Source of the DNA: CADEDH01 sp050330635
Lineage (GTDB): Bacteria > Actinomycetota > Acidimicrobiia > Acidimicrobiales > SZUA-35
Length of the DNA stretch: 64,000 bases
Assembly (NCBI GenBank): GCA_050330635.1
Contig: JBHJNQ010000050.1
Location: 1 to 64,000 of the forward strand
Direction: 5' to 3'
The notes beneath the pieces were generated by a model. That model saw nothing but the letters and a program-made list of their open reading frames with translations. It did no database searches and was not told the DNA's origin. This document shows, one piece after another, positions 18,142 to 26,527 of the stretch (its first letter is position 1; each line of letters opens with the position of its first letter). Both the position numbers and the translations under genes were made by a program.

Positions 18142-20187
18142 TCAGGCCCGGCGGATCGTGACCAGGTTGTCGTGGAAGACGGCGCCCCAGGCCATGTCGG
18201 CGTCACGCTCGACCACGGTGGCATTGACGTCCATGGCCCACCATCCCTTGACCGTGTGGGCCACGCCGGGGCGGACGGCGTCGTCGACGGCCAGCTCGGC
18301 TCGGAACGAACCCCGTTCGTTTGCGACCTCGACGCGGTCGCCGTCGACCAGCCCCAGGCGCCGGGCGTCACCCGGGCCGATGACGACCGCTGGTCGGGCG
18401 CTCCGACCCGCCGTCACCTCGGTGGCGGCAAACGTGGAGTTGACGTGCCACTCCCCCGCCGCCGCCACGAGCGCCAGCCGACCGTCGTCGACCGCCGCCT
18501 CCGCCGGGGGACGGTAGGTGGGGAGGAGCCCGAAGTCGTCGGTCTCGGCCGATTCCGACGCCAGCTCGAACCGGCCCGAGGGTGTGGGGAACCGGGCGGC
18601 CACCGGACGGAACGGGACCGCCGTACCCGGCACCCTGACCCACCCTGCGGCCCGCAGCGTGTCGACGGTGATGCCGGCATCGCGGTAGGGCTTGGTGTCG
18701 AGCAGGGCGGCGGCCAGGGCCAGGTCGTCATCGTGGAGGGCAGGTTCGTCGAGGCCGAGGGCGGCGGCCAGTCGGCGGAATATCTCGGTGTGGGGCAGGC
18801 AGCGGCCGGGCGGCGCCACCGCCGGCTCGTTCCAGTTCAGGTACAGGTGGGAGTACGAGTCGTTGAGCTCGTGGTGCTCGTGTTGCATCGTCGACGGGAG
18901 CACCAGGTCGGCGTAGGCGGTGGTCTCGGTGGCGAACAGGTCGATGACGACCGTGAACAGGTCGGGCCGCGACAGCCCCCGCCGCACGGAACCGGTGTCG
19001 GGGTTCGACACCACCGGGTTGGCGCCGTACACGACCAGGGCCCCCACCGGCGGGTCGTCGAGCTCGCACAGGTGGGTACCGAGACGGGTCATGGCCAGCC
19101 GTCGCCGAGGCGGTGCCGACGGGTTGGCCGGCGCCACCGCCGTCGCCGGGTCGAGGTTGAGGCCGTAGTGGCTCCCGGTGGAGTAGACGAGCCCGCCGCC
19201 GGGCCGGTCGTAGTCGCCGGTGATGGCGGGCAGTATCGACACGGTGCGGGCCGCCTGGCCTCCGTTGGCGTGACGCTGCATGCCCTGGCCGAGCTTGACC
19301 GCAAGCGGCGAGTGCTCGACCAGGAGGCGGGCCACCGCGGTGATCTCCGCCCCCTCGAGACCGCACACCTCGGCCGTGCGCTCCGGCGTCCACTCGTCGA
19401 GGCTGGCGGCGAAGGCCTCCCAACCGACGGTGCGTCGTTCGAGGAAGCCACGGTCGGCCCCTCCCCCGTCGACCATGGCCCGGGCCAGGCCGAGGGCGAG
19501 GGCACCGTCGGTGCCGGGGCGGAGGGCGAGGTGGACGTCGGCCCGGGCCGCCGTACGGGTCCGCATTGGGTCGACCACCACCACCGGCGCCCCCTTGGCC
19601 CGGGCCGCCGCCACCACCGGCCACAGGTGCTGGTTGGCGACGAGGGTGTTGGTCCCCCACAGCAGGATGACCCCGGCGTCTGCCATCTCCTCGGGGTCGA
19701 GGGAGGCCGAGGTGCCCAGGGTGTAGGCGAGGCCGGCGTGACCGCTGACCGAGCAGATCGTCAGCTCGTGACGGGACGTGCCGAGGTGGTGCCACAGGCG
19801 GGCCCCGGCCGGGCCGGCCCCGCCCTGGAGGTAGCCGACGTTGCCCGTTCCGGCGAAGGGCCAGATGGCGGCCGGACCCCACCGGTCGATCACTGCGGTG
19901 AAGCGCTCGGCCATCTCGGCCAGGGCCTCCTCCCAGGTGATGTCGACGAAACGGCCCTCGCCCTTGGCCCCCACCCGACGCCGGGGCGACAGGAGGCGGC
20001 CGGGATCGGCGGCGTGGTCGAGCCAGGTGTTGACCTTCTTGCACAGCCCACCCCGGGTGAAGGGGTGGTCGGGGTTGCCCCGCAGGCGGGTGGCCGCCCC
20101 GTCACCGTCGACGGTGACGACCCAGCTGCAGGCGTCGGGGCAGTCGAGGGGGCACGAACCGACGACGCCGGGTCGCGACCCCGTCAC
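18142..20187 (-). CDS. Molybdopterin-dependent oxidoreductase (DMSO reductase family)
   Basis: The 681-residue protein belongs to the bis-MGD molybdo/tungstoenzyme superfamily (COG0243). The N terminus carries an Fe-S motif CPLDCPDAC with the fourth Cys in GGLCKK (C-x3-C-x3-C-xn-C). The cofactor-binding core includes LLWGTNTLVANQ, VVVDPMRTRTA and LKLGQGMQRH-like segments, and a C-terminal molydopterin dinucleotide-binding domain ends with KGWWAMDVN. The likely metal-ligand region reads ICSVSGHAGL. There is no Tat signal, so it is cytoplasmic. Substrate unknown. It is the last gene of a coupled set; its GTG overlaps the S4 gene stop as GTGA. No partner Fe-S or chaperone gene is nearby. Confidence 0.88.
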   Translation of the reverse strand: MTGSRPGVVGSCPLDCPDACSWVVTVDGDGAATRLRGNPDHPFTRGGLCKKVNTWLDHAADPGRLLSPRRRVGAKGEGRFVDITWEEALAEMAERFTAVIDRWGPAAIWPFAGTGNVGYLQGGAGPAGARLWHHLGTSRHELTICSVSGHAGLAYTLGTSASLDPEEMADAGVILLWGTNTLVANQHLWPVVAAARAKGAPVVVVDPMRTRTAARADVHLALRPGTDGALALGLARAMVDGGGADRGFLERRTVGWEAFAASLDEWTPERTAEVCGLEGAEITAVARLLVEHSPLAVKLGQGMQRHANGGQAARTVSILPAITGDYDRPGGGLVYSTGSHYGLNLDPATAVAPANPSAPPRRRLAMTRLGTHLCELDDPPVGALVVYGANPVVSNPDTGSVRRGLSRPDLFTVVIDLFATETTAYADLVLPSTMQHEHHELNDSYSHLYLNWNEPAVAPPGRCLPHTEIFRRLAAALGLDEPALHDDDLALAAALLDTKPYRDAGITVDTLRAAGWVRVPGTAVPFRPVAARFPTPSGRFELASESAETDDFGLLPTYRPPAEAAVDDGRLALVAAAGEWHVNSTFAATEVTAGRSARPAVVIGPGDARRLGLVDGDRVEVANERGSFRAELAVDDAVRPGVAHTVKGWWAMDVNATVVERDADMAWGAVFHDNLVTIRRA

Positions 20188-20567
20188 GGTCGTCCCTTCA
20201 GCCGGTCGAGAGCCCGGCGATCCCGCTTGGTGGGCCGCCCCGTCCCCCGTTCCCGTGCCCCGTCGAGGGCGGCGTCGCCGACCCCCGAGCCCAGCTCCAC
20301 CGGCGGGGACAGATCCTCGATGCAGGTCGCCGCCAGCTCGGCCGAGACCCGCCTGGCGATCGGGTCGACCACCCGGTACACGATCGTGCGGTCCCGGCGA
20401 CGGGCGGTGACCACGTCCCCCGGGCCGACCTTCGTCGCCGGTTTGGCCGGCTCGTCGTTGACGGCGACCCGGCCGGTGGCGCAAGCGTCGGCCGCCGCCG
20501 TCCGGGTGCGGTAGACCCGGACGGACCACAGCCACTTGTCGACCCGAACCGGGCTGGCGACGGTCAC
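20184..20567 (-). CDS. S4-domain RNA-binding protein (Hsp15/HslR-like)
   Basis: The 127-residue protein starts with an S4 domain (VRVDKWLWSVRVYRTRTAA, then GRVAVNDEPAKPATKV and GDVV) as in Hsp15, which binds stalled 50S-peptidyl-tRNA complexes. A basic C-terminal tail (GRPTKRDRRALDRLKGRP) resembles that of Hsp15 proteins. The GTG at 20567 overlaps the rsmI stop and its own stop overlaps the next start, both as GTGA. A ribosome-linked role is inferred from the domain and from the rsmI neighbour. Confidence 0.85.
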   Translation of the reverse strand: MTVASPVRVDKWLWSVRVYRTRTAAADACATGRVAVNDEPAKPATKVGPGDVVTARRRDRTIVYRVVDPIARRVSAELAATCIEDLSPPVELGSGVGDAALDGARERGTGRPTKRDRRALDRLKGRP

Positions 20568-21406
20568 GGCGACGAACCCATACGGGTGGCCAGGTCGTAG
20601 ACCCGGCGCTTCGGTTCCCCGGTCTGGCGGACGACCGCGGCCACCGCGTCGCGACGGGACGAGCCTTCGGCCAAGAAGCCCTCGAGCTGGGCCACGAGGT
20701 CCCGGTCGTCGAGCGGCGCGGCCTCGTCGACGGCGCCGGCGAGCACGAGGGCGAACTCGCCCCGTGGTTCGACCCGGTCGAAGTGGGCCGTCACGTCGGC
20801 CAGGGTGCCCCGCACGACCTCCTGGTGGAGCTTGGTCAACTCCCGGGCTACCGCCGCCGGGCGGTCCGGCCCGCACCGCTCGACCAGATCGGACAGGGTG
20901 CGCCGCAGGCGGTGGGGGGCTTCGTAGCAGACGACCGTGCGACCCTCGGCGGCCACCGCCGCCAGCCGTTCCGCCCGGGCCGAGCCCTTCCGGGGCAGGA
21001 ATCCCTCGAACACGAACCGGGACCCGTCGAACCCGCTGAGGGCGAGGGCGGTGGCGGCGGCCACCGGTCCCGGAACCACGTCGACGGTGTACCCGGCGGC
21101 GGCCGCCGCCTCCACCAGGCGCCGCCCGGGATCGGACACGGTCGGCATGCCGGCGTCGGACACGAGGGCGACGCGCTCGCCTCCTGCCAGCCGATCGAGG
21201 ATCTCGGCCGCCCGGGCCCGCTCGGTGTGCTCGTTGGCCACGAGCAGGGCCGGGGCCGCGATCCCGAGGTGGACCAGGAGGCGACCGGTTCGGCGGGTGT
21301 CCTCGCAGGCGATGGCGTCGGCCGTGGCCAGGGCCTCCGCCGCCCGGGGGCTCAGGTCACCGAGGTTGCCGATCGGGGTACCCACGACGACGAGGGCGCC
21401 GCTCAC
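20564..21406 (-). CDS. rsmI: 16S rRNA (cytidine1402-2'-O)-methyltransferase
   Basis: RsmI methylates the 2'-OH of C1402 in the 16S decoding site using SAM. The 280-residue length fits. Tetrapyrrole-methylase-fold motifs are clear: VVGTPIGNLGDLSPRA at the N terminus, CEDTRRTGRLL, LVSDAGMPTVSDPG and VPGPVAAATAL, then FEGFLPRKG and YEAPHRLRRTL. The GTG start overlaps the DUF192 stop as GTGA. It is central in a five-gene set with ychF, DUF192, an S4 protein and a molybdoenzyme. Confidence 0.95.
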   Translation of the reverse strand: MSGALVVVGTPIGNLGDLSPRAAEALATADAIACEDTRRTGRLLVHLGIAAPALLVANEHTERARAAEILDRLAGGERVALVSDAGMPTVSDPGRRLVEAAAAAGYTVDVVPGPVAAATALALSGFDGSRFVFEGFLPRKGSARAERLAAVAAEGRTVVCYEAPHRLRRTLSDLVERCGPDRPAAVARELTKLHQEVVRGTLADVTAHFDRVEPRGEFALVLAGAVDEAAPLDDRDLVAQLEGFLAEGSSRRDAVAAVVRQTGEPKRRVYDLATRMGSSP

Positions 21407-21918
21407 TCCCCGGCCTCCGCCTCGTCGCGCCGGTTACGCTCCGGCCGACCACCGTCGGCGAAACGCTCGGCCGGGCCGGTTGGGCCGGCGCCGTCGGCCC
21501 GGGGCGGGTGCCCGGTCGTGTTGTCGTTGTCGTTGTCGTTGTCGGTGGTGTCGTTGTCGGTGGCGTCGGCGTCGGCGTGGCGGAACTCGATGACGTCGCC
21601 GATCTTCAGCTCCCAGTCGTGGAACGACCCGGCCTCGGCCTCGATGATGCTCCGGGCCCGCCACACCGGCGGGGTCAGGCGGTTGCGGTGAAGGCGCAGC
21701 GTGCGGATCACCACCCCGTCGACGTCGAGGAAGGCCACGTCGAGATCGAACCGCATCCCGAAGCTGTGAACGGAGCGGGCCGGGCGCAGCAACAGGGCCC
21801 CGTCGATGCCGTCGCGGCCGAGCAGGCCCCAGGCCCGGGACCGGCGACCGGCCGGCACCTCGACCGAGGCCAGGACCTTGCCGGCCCGCACCAACCAGCC
21901 CACTGTCGGATCCGTCAT
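21403..21918 (-). CDS. DUF192 family protein
   Basis: The first 115 of 171 residues form a DUF192 beta-barrel domain: SRAWGLLGRDGIDGALLL, VHSFGMRFDLDVAFLD and the later AGSFHDWELKIGD segment. Its function is not established. No signal peptide is seen, unlike many exported DUF192 proteins. The last 55 residues are low complexity and rich in Asp, Asn and Thr, encoded by a GTTGTC repeat. The ATG has a strong GGAGG-type site. It lies 13 nt downstream of ychF and overlaps rsmI. Confidence 0.8.
   Translation of the reverse strand: MTDPTVGWLVRAGKVLASVEVPAGRRSRAWGLLGRDGIDGALLLRPARSVHSFGMRFDLDVAFLDVDGVVIRTLRLHRNRLTPPVWRARSIIEAEAGSFHDWELKIGDVIEFRHADADATDNDTTDNDNDNDNTTGHPPRADGAGPTGPAERFADGGRPERNRRDEAEAGE
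21517..21561 (-). repeat. GTTGTC hexamer repeat in the DUF192 gene
   Basis: Tandem copies of a GTTGTC-type hexamer (plus strand), some interrupted, encode an Asp-Asn tract in the C-terminal tail of the DUF192 protein. Copy-number change would keep the reading frame. Confidence 0.6.
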
Positions 21919-21931
21919 CTCCCCCTCCCGT

Positions 21932-23059
21932 TCACACGCTGAACTTGATCTCCAACACGTCGCCATCGGCGACGACGTAGTCCTTGCCCTCGGACCGGAC
22001 CTTGCCCTCGTCCCGGGCCCGGGCCCACGACCCGCAGGCCAGCAGCTCGTCCCACCGGATGGTGTCGGCCCGGATGAACCCCCGCTGGAGATCGGAGTGG
22101 ATGTGGCCGGCGCACACCGGAGCGGTCGAACCCTCCCGGAAGGTCCAGGCCCGCGACTCCTTCTCGCCGGTGGTGAGGAACGTCCGCAGCCCCAGGGCGT
22201 GGTAGGCGGCCCGGATGAACCGGGGCAACGCCCCCTCCCCCAGATCGTAGGCGTCGAGCATCTCGGCCCGGTCGGCGGGGTCGAGCTGGGCCGCCTCCGC
22301 CTCGAGCTGGATGCAGGCCCCGAACACCGGTGCCACCCCGCCCAGCGCCACCCCGGGAGCCGCCCCCGAGCGGGACGGAACCACCTGCGACAACAGCTCC
22401 TTCTCGATCGGCTCGATCACGGCGTCGACGTCGGCCAACTGCTCCTCGTCGAGGTTGACGACGGCCACCACCGGCTTGTTGGTGAGCAGGAACCAGGGGC
22501 GGAGCGCGTGGCGGTGATCGGCCGACAGGTCCGACCGGTACAACGGGGTGCCGGCCTCGAGATGGCTGAGGGCCGCCTCGGCCGCCGCCACCTCGTCGGC
22601 CAGGCTCCGGTCGCCCTTCAACGCCTTGCGCTTCTTGTCGACCTGGCTCTCGACCGTCTCGAGATCGGCGTAGGTCAGTTCCAGCTCAAGGATGCGGAGG
22701 TGCTCGAGGGGGTCCTGGGGCCCGGGCACGTCGTCGTTGCGAAAGGCCCGGAGGACGAACACGATGGCGTCGACCTCCCGGATCCCGCCCAGGAACTTGT
22801 TGCCCAGGCCCTCGCCCTTGCTGGCGCCCTCGACCAGGCCGCCGATGTCGTTGAACTGGACGCTGGCGGGAACGACGCTCTTGGACCGGCTCATCGCCGC
22901 CAGAGCGTCCAGACGATGGTCGAACACCTTGGCCACACCGACGTTGGGGTCGGTGGTGGCGAAGGCGTAGGGGGCGGCGAGGGCGCCGCCGCCCGTGAGG
23001 GCGTTGTAGAGCGACGACTTACCGGCGTTTGGCAGCCCCACGAATCCGAATCTCTCCAT
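21932..23059 (-). CDS. ychF: Redox-regulated ATPase YchF (OBG family)
   Basis: YchF is a universally conserved P-loop ATPase/GTPase linked to ribosomes and oxidative stress. The 375 residues include G1 GLPNAGKSS, G3 NDIGGLVEGASKGEGLG, and the atypical G4 NLDE in place of NKxD that gives ATP preference. The C-terminal TGS-like domain follows (TFREGSTAPVCAGHIHSD). The usual FLTTGEKE segment is present. The ATG at 23059 begins the invariant ERFGFVG start. It leads the ychF-DUF192-rsmI-S4-oxidoreductase set. Confidence 0.96.
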   Translation of the reverse strand: MERFGFVGLPNAGKSSLYNALTGGGALAAPYAFATTDPNVGVAKVFDHRLDALAAMSRSKSVVPASVQFNDIGGLVEGASKGEGLGNKFLGGIREVDAIVFVLRAFRNDDVPGPQDPLEHLRILELELTYADLETVESQVDKKRKALKGDRSLADEVAAAEAALSHLEAGTPLYRSDLSADHRHALRPWFLLTNKPVVAVVNLDEEQLADVDAVIEPIEKELLSQVVPSRSGAAPGVALGGVAPVFGACIQLEAEAAQLDPADRAEMLDAYDLGEGALPRFIRAAYHALGLRTFLTTGEKESRAWTFREGSTAPVCAGHIHSDLQRGFIRADTIRWDELLACGSWARARDEGKVRSEGKDYVVADGDVLEIKFSV

Positions 23060-23132
23060 TCCCCCCAGGCTACGGAGAGCCGCAGGCCCGCGCACCGGCC
23101 CGACGGCCCCGGGCGCTCGCCCGGCAAGCCGC

Positions 23133-23138
23133 TAGGGT
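23133..23138 (+). promoter_or_regulatory. -10 element of the bL37 gene
   Basis: TAGGGT ends 6 nt before the ATG, so transcription would begin at or next to the start codon. Confidence 0.55.
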
Positions 23139-23144
23139 GAACCC

Positions 23145-23228
23145 ATGTCGAAGCGCAGGAAGAAGAAGCGGCTCTCCGCCCGCCGGAAGAAGGCCAACCA
23201 CGGTCGCAAGCCCACAGCCGGGCGCTGA
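23145..23228 (+). CDS. Large ribosomal subunit protein bL37
   Basis: A 27-residue basic peptide begins MSKRRKKKR and ends KKANHGRKPTAGR. The ANHG-R/K-P ending matches the tiny 50S protein described in mycobacterial ribosomes as bL37 and found across Actinobacteria. It lies 1 nt upstream of the DUF393 gene and shares its transcript. Evidence is the motif match, the promoter hexamer 6 nt upstream and the tight spacing. It is below most gene-finder length limits. Confidence 0.88.
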   Translation: MSKRRKKKRLSARRKKANHGRKPTAGR

Positions 23229-23229
23229 G

Positions 23230-23643
23230 GTGGCCCTGCTCGTCTTCGACGGCGACTGCGGCTTCTGCACCCGGGCGGCCGGCTGGATCGAGCGGCGACT
23301 CCCCGCCGAGGTCGAGGTGTCGCCGTGGCAGTCGCTCCACCTCGCCGCCCTCGACCTGACGGTCGGGGACGTGACCACCGCCGCCTACTGGGTCGACGCC
23401 GACGGGCGACACCACCGCGGCCACCGGGCGGTGGCTCGGGCCCTGATCGCCGCCGGTGGGCTCTGGGCACCGGTGGGCCGGCTGATCGGGCACCGCGCCG
23501 TCTCGTGGCTGGCGGCCGGCGTCTACACCCTGGTGGCCCGCTACCGGCACCACCTGCCGGGCGCCACCGACGCCTGCCGTCTACCGGCCCCACCAGTGGG
23601 CTCCGACCGGCCGTCGCCGTCACCCCCGCCCGCCCGCCGCTGA
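23230..23643 (+). CDS. DUF393 (DCC family) thiol-disulfide protein
   Basis: The 137-residue protein starts VALLVFDGDCGFCTRAA, the DCC-family signature with a C-x2-C redox pair at residues 10 and 13. A WxSL-type segment (SPWQSLHLAAL) and GHRAVARAL follow, then a hydrophobic stretch near the end (VGRLIGHRAVSWLAAGVYTLVARYR). Members are predicted thioredoxin-like oxidoreductases with unknown substrates. The GTG start follows the bL37 stop by one base, so it is co-transcribed and probably re-initiated. It converges on the phosphohexomutase gene. Confidence 0.85.
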   Translation: MALLVFDGDCGFCTRAAGWIERRLPAEVEVSPWQSLHLAALDLTVGDVTTAAYWVDADGRHHRGHRAVARALIAAGGLWAPVGRLIGHRAVSWLAAGVYTLVARYRHHLPGATDACRLPAPPVGSDRPSPSPPPARR

Positions 23644-23671
23644 TCGGCGAGGCGGGCCCGACGAGGCGCGC

Positions 23672-25378
23672 TCAGCGCAGTCGCTGCTCGACGGCGGCGA
23701 CGAGGGCCTCGAGATGGCCGTCGACCGAGTCGATGGCATCACCGTCGATGGCACGGCCGTCGGCGGCGGCAGGGCCGAGCACCTCCACGTAGGCCTTCAG
23801 CTTGGGTTCGGTGCCGCTCGGTCGCACCACCACCCTCGACCGGTCGGCCAGGTGCCAAACCACCCCGGTCGTCGGCGGCAGGTCGCCACCCCGGCCGAGG
23901 TCCTCGGTGGAGGTGACCGGCACCCCGGCCAGCTCCTGCGGAGGGTCGGCGGCCGCCGCCTCCATCGCCGCCGCCCGCCGCCCGGCGCCATCGTGGCCGT
24001 CGAAACGCAGGGTCACGGGCGCCGTACGGTAGGGGCCGTGACGGCGGTCGAGGTCGGCCAGCAGGTCGAACGGTGACCGGCCGTCGGCCCGGGCCGCAGC
24101 CACGAGCTCCGCCACGACGAGGGCGGCGCTGATCCCGTCCTTGTCCCGCACCCGGTCGCCGACGCAGTAGCCAAGGGCCTCCTCGTAGCCGAAGAGGTAG
24201 CGGCGGTCGGGCCGCTCGACGATCGGTCGGGCCACCCACTTGAACCCGGTCAGGGTGCGGACGCTGACCACGCCAGCAGCGGCGGCGATCGCCTCGATCT
24301 GGCGGGACGACACGATCGACGACGCCACCAGCCGGTCGTCGCCGGTGGTGGTGGCGATCAGGTGGTCCGCCAGGAGGGCGCCGAGCTGGTCGCCGGTGAG
24401 CCGTCGCCACCGCCCGTCGGGGGCAGGGGCGGCCACCGCCAGGCGATCGGCGTCGGGGTCGTTGGCGACGATCAGGTCGACCCGTCCGCCATCGGCCACA
24501 AGGGCCTCGGCCGTGGCCACGGCCAGGTCGAGGGCCCCGGGCTCCTCCGGGTTGGGGAAGGCCACGGTCGGGAAGTCGGGGTCGGGGTCGAACTGCTCGG
24601 CGACGACCATCGGCGGGGGGAACCCGGCGGCGTCGAAGGCGGCGAGGAGGTGGCGTCCCCCCACACCGTGCATGGCGGTGTAGACGACCCGGACGTCGCG
24701 GCGGTCGGTGGTACAGGCGGCGACGGCGGCAGCCAGGTGGCGGCGTGCCGGCTCGTCGCCGAGCACGACGACCGACCCCTCGTCGAACGGGATGGCATCG
24801 ATGGCCCCATCGGCCATCTCGCCCGCCACCTCGTCGATGCGGGCGGCGATCTCCGAGGCTGCGGGATCGACGATCTGGATGCCGTCGCCGAGGTACAGCT
24901 TGTAGCCGTTGTCGGCCGCCGGGTTGTGGCTGGCCGTGATCATGACGCCGGCGTCGGCCCCCCGGTCGATCACGGCATGGGCCAGCACGGGGGTGGGCAG
25001 GGGCTGCGACAGGAGCTCCGCCCGACCGCCCGCTCCCGCCACCACGGCGGCCACGTCGGCGGCGAAGCGGGCCGAACGGTGGCGGGCGTCATAGCCGACG
25101 ACGACGGTCGACCCCGGGGTCAGCCAGCGCATGAGGCCGGCGCTGGTCTGCCGCACCACCAGCCGGTTCATTGCCGTCGGGCCCGGGCCCATCGGGGCTC
25201 GGAGGCCGGCGGTGCCGAACGCCACCCGTCCCTCGAACCGGGCCGCCGCCGCACCCGGGTCGTCGGTCATCAGGGCGGCGAGCTCGGCCTGCGTCCCGGC
25301 GTCGGGATCGAGGGCCAACCACCGCTCGATCCGTTGCTGCTGTTCAGATCTCGCTTCGATGCGGCTCACCCTAGTCAC
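23672..25378 (-). CDS. Phosphoglucomutase/phosphomannomutase
   Basis: This 568-residue alpha-D-phosphohexomutase interconverts hexose 1- and 6-phosphates. It has the phosphoserine loop TASHNPAADNGYK (near residue 145), the Mg-binding NDPDADR, the sugar-specificity loop GYEEALGYCVG and the phosphate-binding RPSGTEPK. Length and the GTAGLRAPMG start place it with PGM2-like bacterial enzymes, active on glucose or ribose/deoxyribose phosphates. The GTG at 25378 has GGAGG at 7 nt; a second GTG at 25369 is possible. It could feed UDP-sugar and cell-wall synthesis. Confidence 0.9.
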   Translation of the reverse strand: MTRVSRIEARSEQQQRIERWLALDPDAGTQAELAALMTDDPGAAAARFEGRVAFGTAGLRAPMGPGPTAMNRLVVRQTSAGLMRWLTPGSTVVVGYDARHRSARFAADVAAVVAGAGGRAELLSQPLPTPVLAHAVIDRGADAGVMITASHNPAADNGYKLYLGDGIQIVDPAASEIAARIDEVAGEMADGAIDAIPFDEGSVVVLGDEPARRHLAAAVAACTTDRRDVRVVYTAMHGVGGRHLLAAFDAAGFPPPMVVAEQFDPDPDFPTVAFPNPEEPGALDLAVATAEALVADGGRVDLIVANDPDADRLAVAAPAPDGRWRRLTGDQLGALLADHLIATTTGDDRLVASSIVSSRQIEAIAAAAGVVSVRTLTGFKWVARPIVERPDRRYLFGYEEALGYCVGDRVRDKDGISAALVVAELVAAARADGRSPFDLLADLDRRHGPYRTAPVTLRFDGHDGAGRRAAAMEAAAADPPQELAGVPVTSTEDLGRGGDLPPTTGVVWHLADRSRVVVRPSGTEPKLKAYVEVLGPAAADGRAIDGDAIDSVDGHLEALVAAVEQRLR

Positions 25379-25447
25379 ACCGGTCCCTCCGGGCGCTCCC
25401 TCCCGGTCGCCGGGCGACCGACCGGGCCCGCTCGTCGCCATCGACGA

Positions 25448-26281
25448 TCAGCCGAGCTCGGCTCCGAGCTCGCCGACCCGACGCTCGCCGTCACGGGTCT
25501 GACCGCCCCGGGCGAGGAAGTTGCGCATCCGCGTCCGAGCCGCCTCGGTCCGCACGGTCTCGGCAAAGAGGAACGCCTCGTCGAGCAGGCCGGGTGTGGG
25601 ATCGGGGCTGGCGGCGAGCACGGCGGCCTTGGCCCGGCTCACGGCCTCCGGGGGGAACGAGGCGATTCGGGAGGCGAGGGCCCCGACATGACCCCGCAGA
25701 AGGCCCGGTTCGACCGCCCGGTTCAGCCAACCCCAGGTCACCAGCGTGGCGGCGTCGATGTCGTCGCCGCCGAGGACGATCTCGAGCGCCCGTCCCCGGC
25801 CCACGAGGGCGGGAAGGCGTTGGGTGCCGGTTCCGCCCGGGAGGATTCCGAGCGGCACCTCCATCTGGCACAACACGGTGCGGCCGATGGCGCCGAAGCG
25901 CATGTCGCACGAGGCGGCCAGCTCGCCGCCGCCACCGCCCACCCGTCCCCCGATCTCGCAGATGGTGGGGATCGGCATCGTCCGGTACCGCTCACACAGG
26001 CGGTGGAACCCGTGGAGCTCGGTGCCCCGCTCCGCCGGCTCGTCGATCGGCGCGGCCAGGATCAGCTCGACGTCGTAGTGGGCGATGAAGAACTCCGGGT
26101 CGGCGCTGCGGAGCACGAGGACTCGGGCCTCCGGCTCGGCCACGACCAGATCGGGGAGCGCCCGGAGATCGCGGTAGAGATCGGCCGTCAGCAGGTTGAT
26201 GGGCGGGTTGTCGATCACGGCGTCGACCACCCCGTCCCGAAGCTCGGCTCGAATGACTCTCAACTCACCCAGCATGGTCAC
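25448..26281 (-). CDS. Enoyl-CoA hydratase/isomerase family protein
   Basis: The 277-residue crotonase-fold protein has a typical N-terminal strand set (VDAVIDNPPINLLTADL), the oxyanion-hole segment GGGGGELAASCDMRFG and a Glu in QMEVPLGILPGGTGTQRLP at one usual catalytic position. The CoA-binding loop is less canonical (PEFFIAHYDVE). Substrate unknown: hydratase, isomerase or another crotonase activity. A GGGGAG site 7 nt before GTG 26281 supports that start; the ATG at 26275 is the alternative. No other fatty-acid oxidation genes are adjacent. Confidence 0.8.
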   Translation of the reverse strand: MTMLGELRVIRAELRDGVVDAVIDNPPINLLTADLYRDLRALPDLVVAEPEARVLVLRSADPEFFIAHYDVELILAAPIDEPAERGTELHGFHRLCERYRTMPIPTICEIGGRVGGGGGELAASCDMRFGAIGRTVLCQMEVPLGILPGGTGTQRLPALVGRGRALEIVLGGDDIDAATLVTWGWLNRAVEPGLLRGHVGALASRIASFPPEAVSRAKAAVLAASPDPTPGLLDEAFLFAETVRTEAARTRMRNFLARGGQTRDGERRVGELGAELG

Positions 26282-26527
26282 GATCACACTCCCCTTCGGT
26301 ACTCGACCGCCCGGCCGTACGGTCGAGCGGCGGCGCCGTCGACGACGGCTCACGGACCCCGTGCCTACCACGGTGGTGGTAAGTCTGCGATACTGGCACC
26401 GTCGCCCCGGGCGTCTCGCCACCCGAGCGTCGCCATCGGGCGGCGCTGTCCCCGATCGAGTGGATGTCACCTCGTTGATCACAGCACGCCTTCGCCACAG
26501 ATGACCGCTGACCGGTTCGGCTAGGCC

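Noticed and set aside
18309..18320. GAAC-GTTC site inside the molybdoenzyme gene as a LexA box
   Set aside because: Spacing between the half sites is 3 rather than 4 nt, and it lies inside a coding region near the 3' end.
18130..20514. Long plus-strand frame opposite the molybdoenzyme gene
   Set aside because: Shadow frame: low-complexity Gly/Arg/Val/His translation with no motif. The minus strand has the Fe-S and cofactor motifs.
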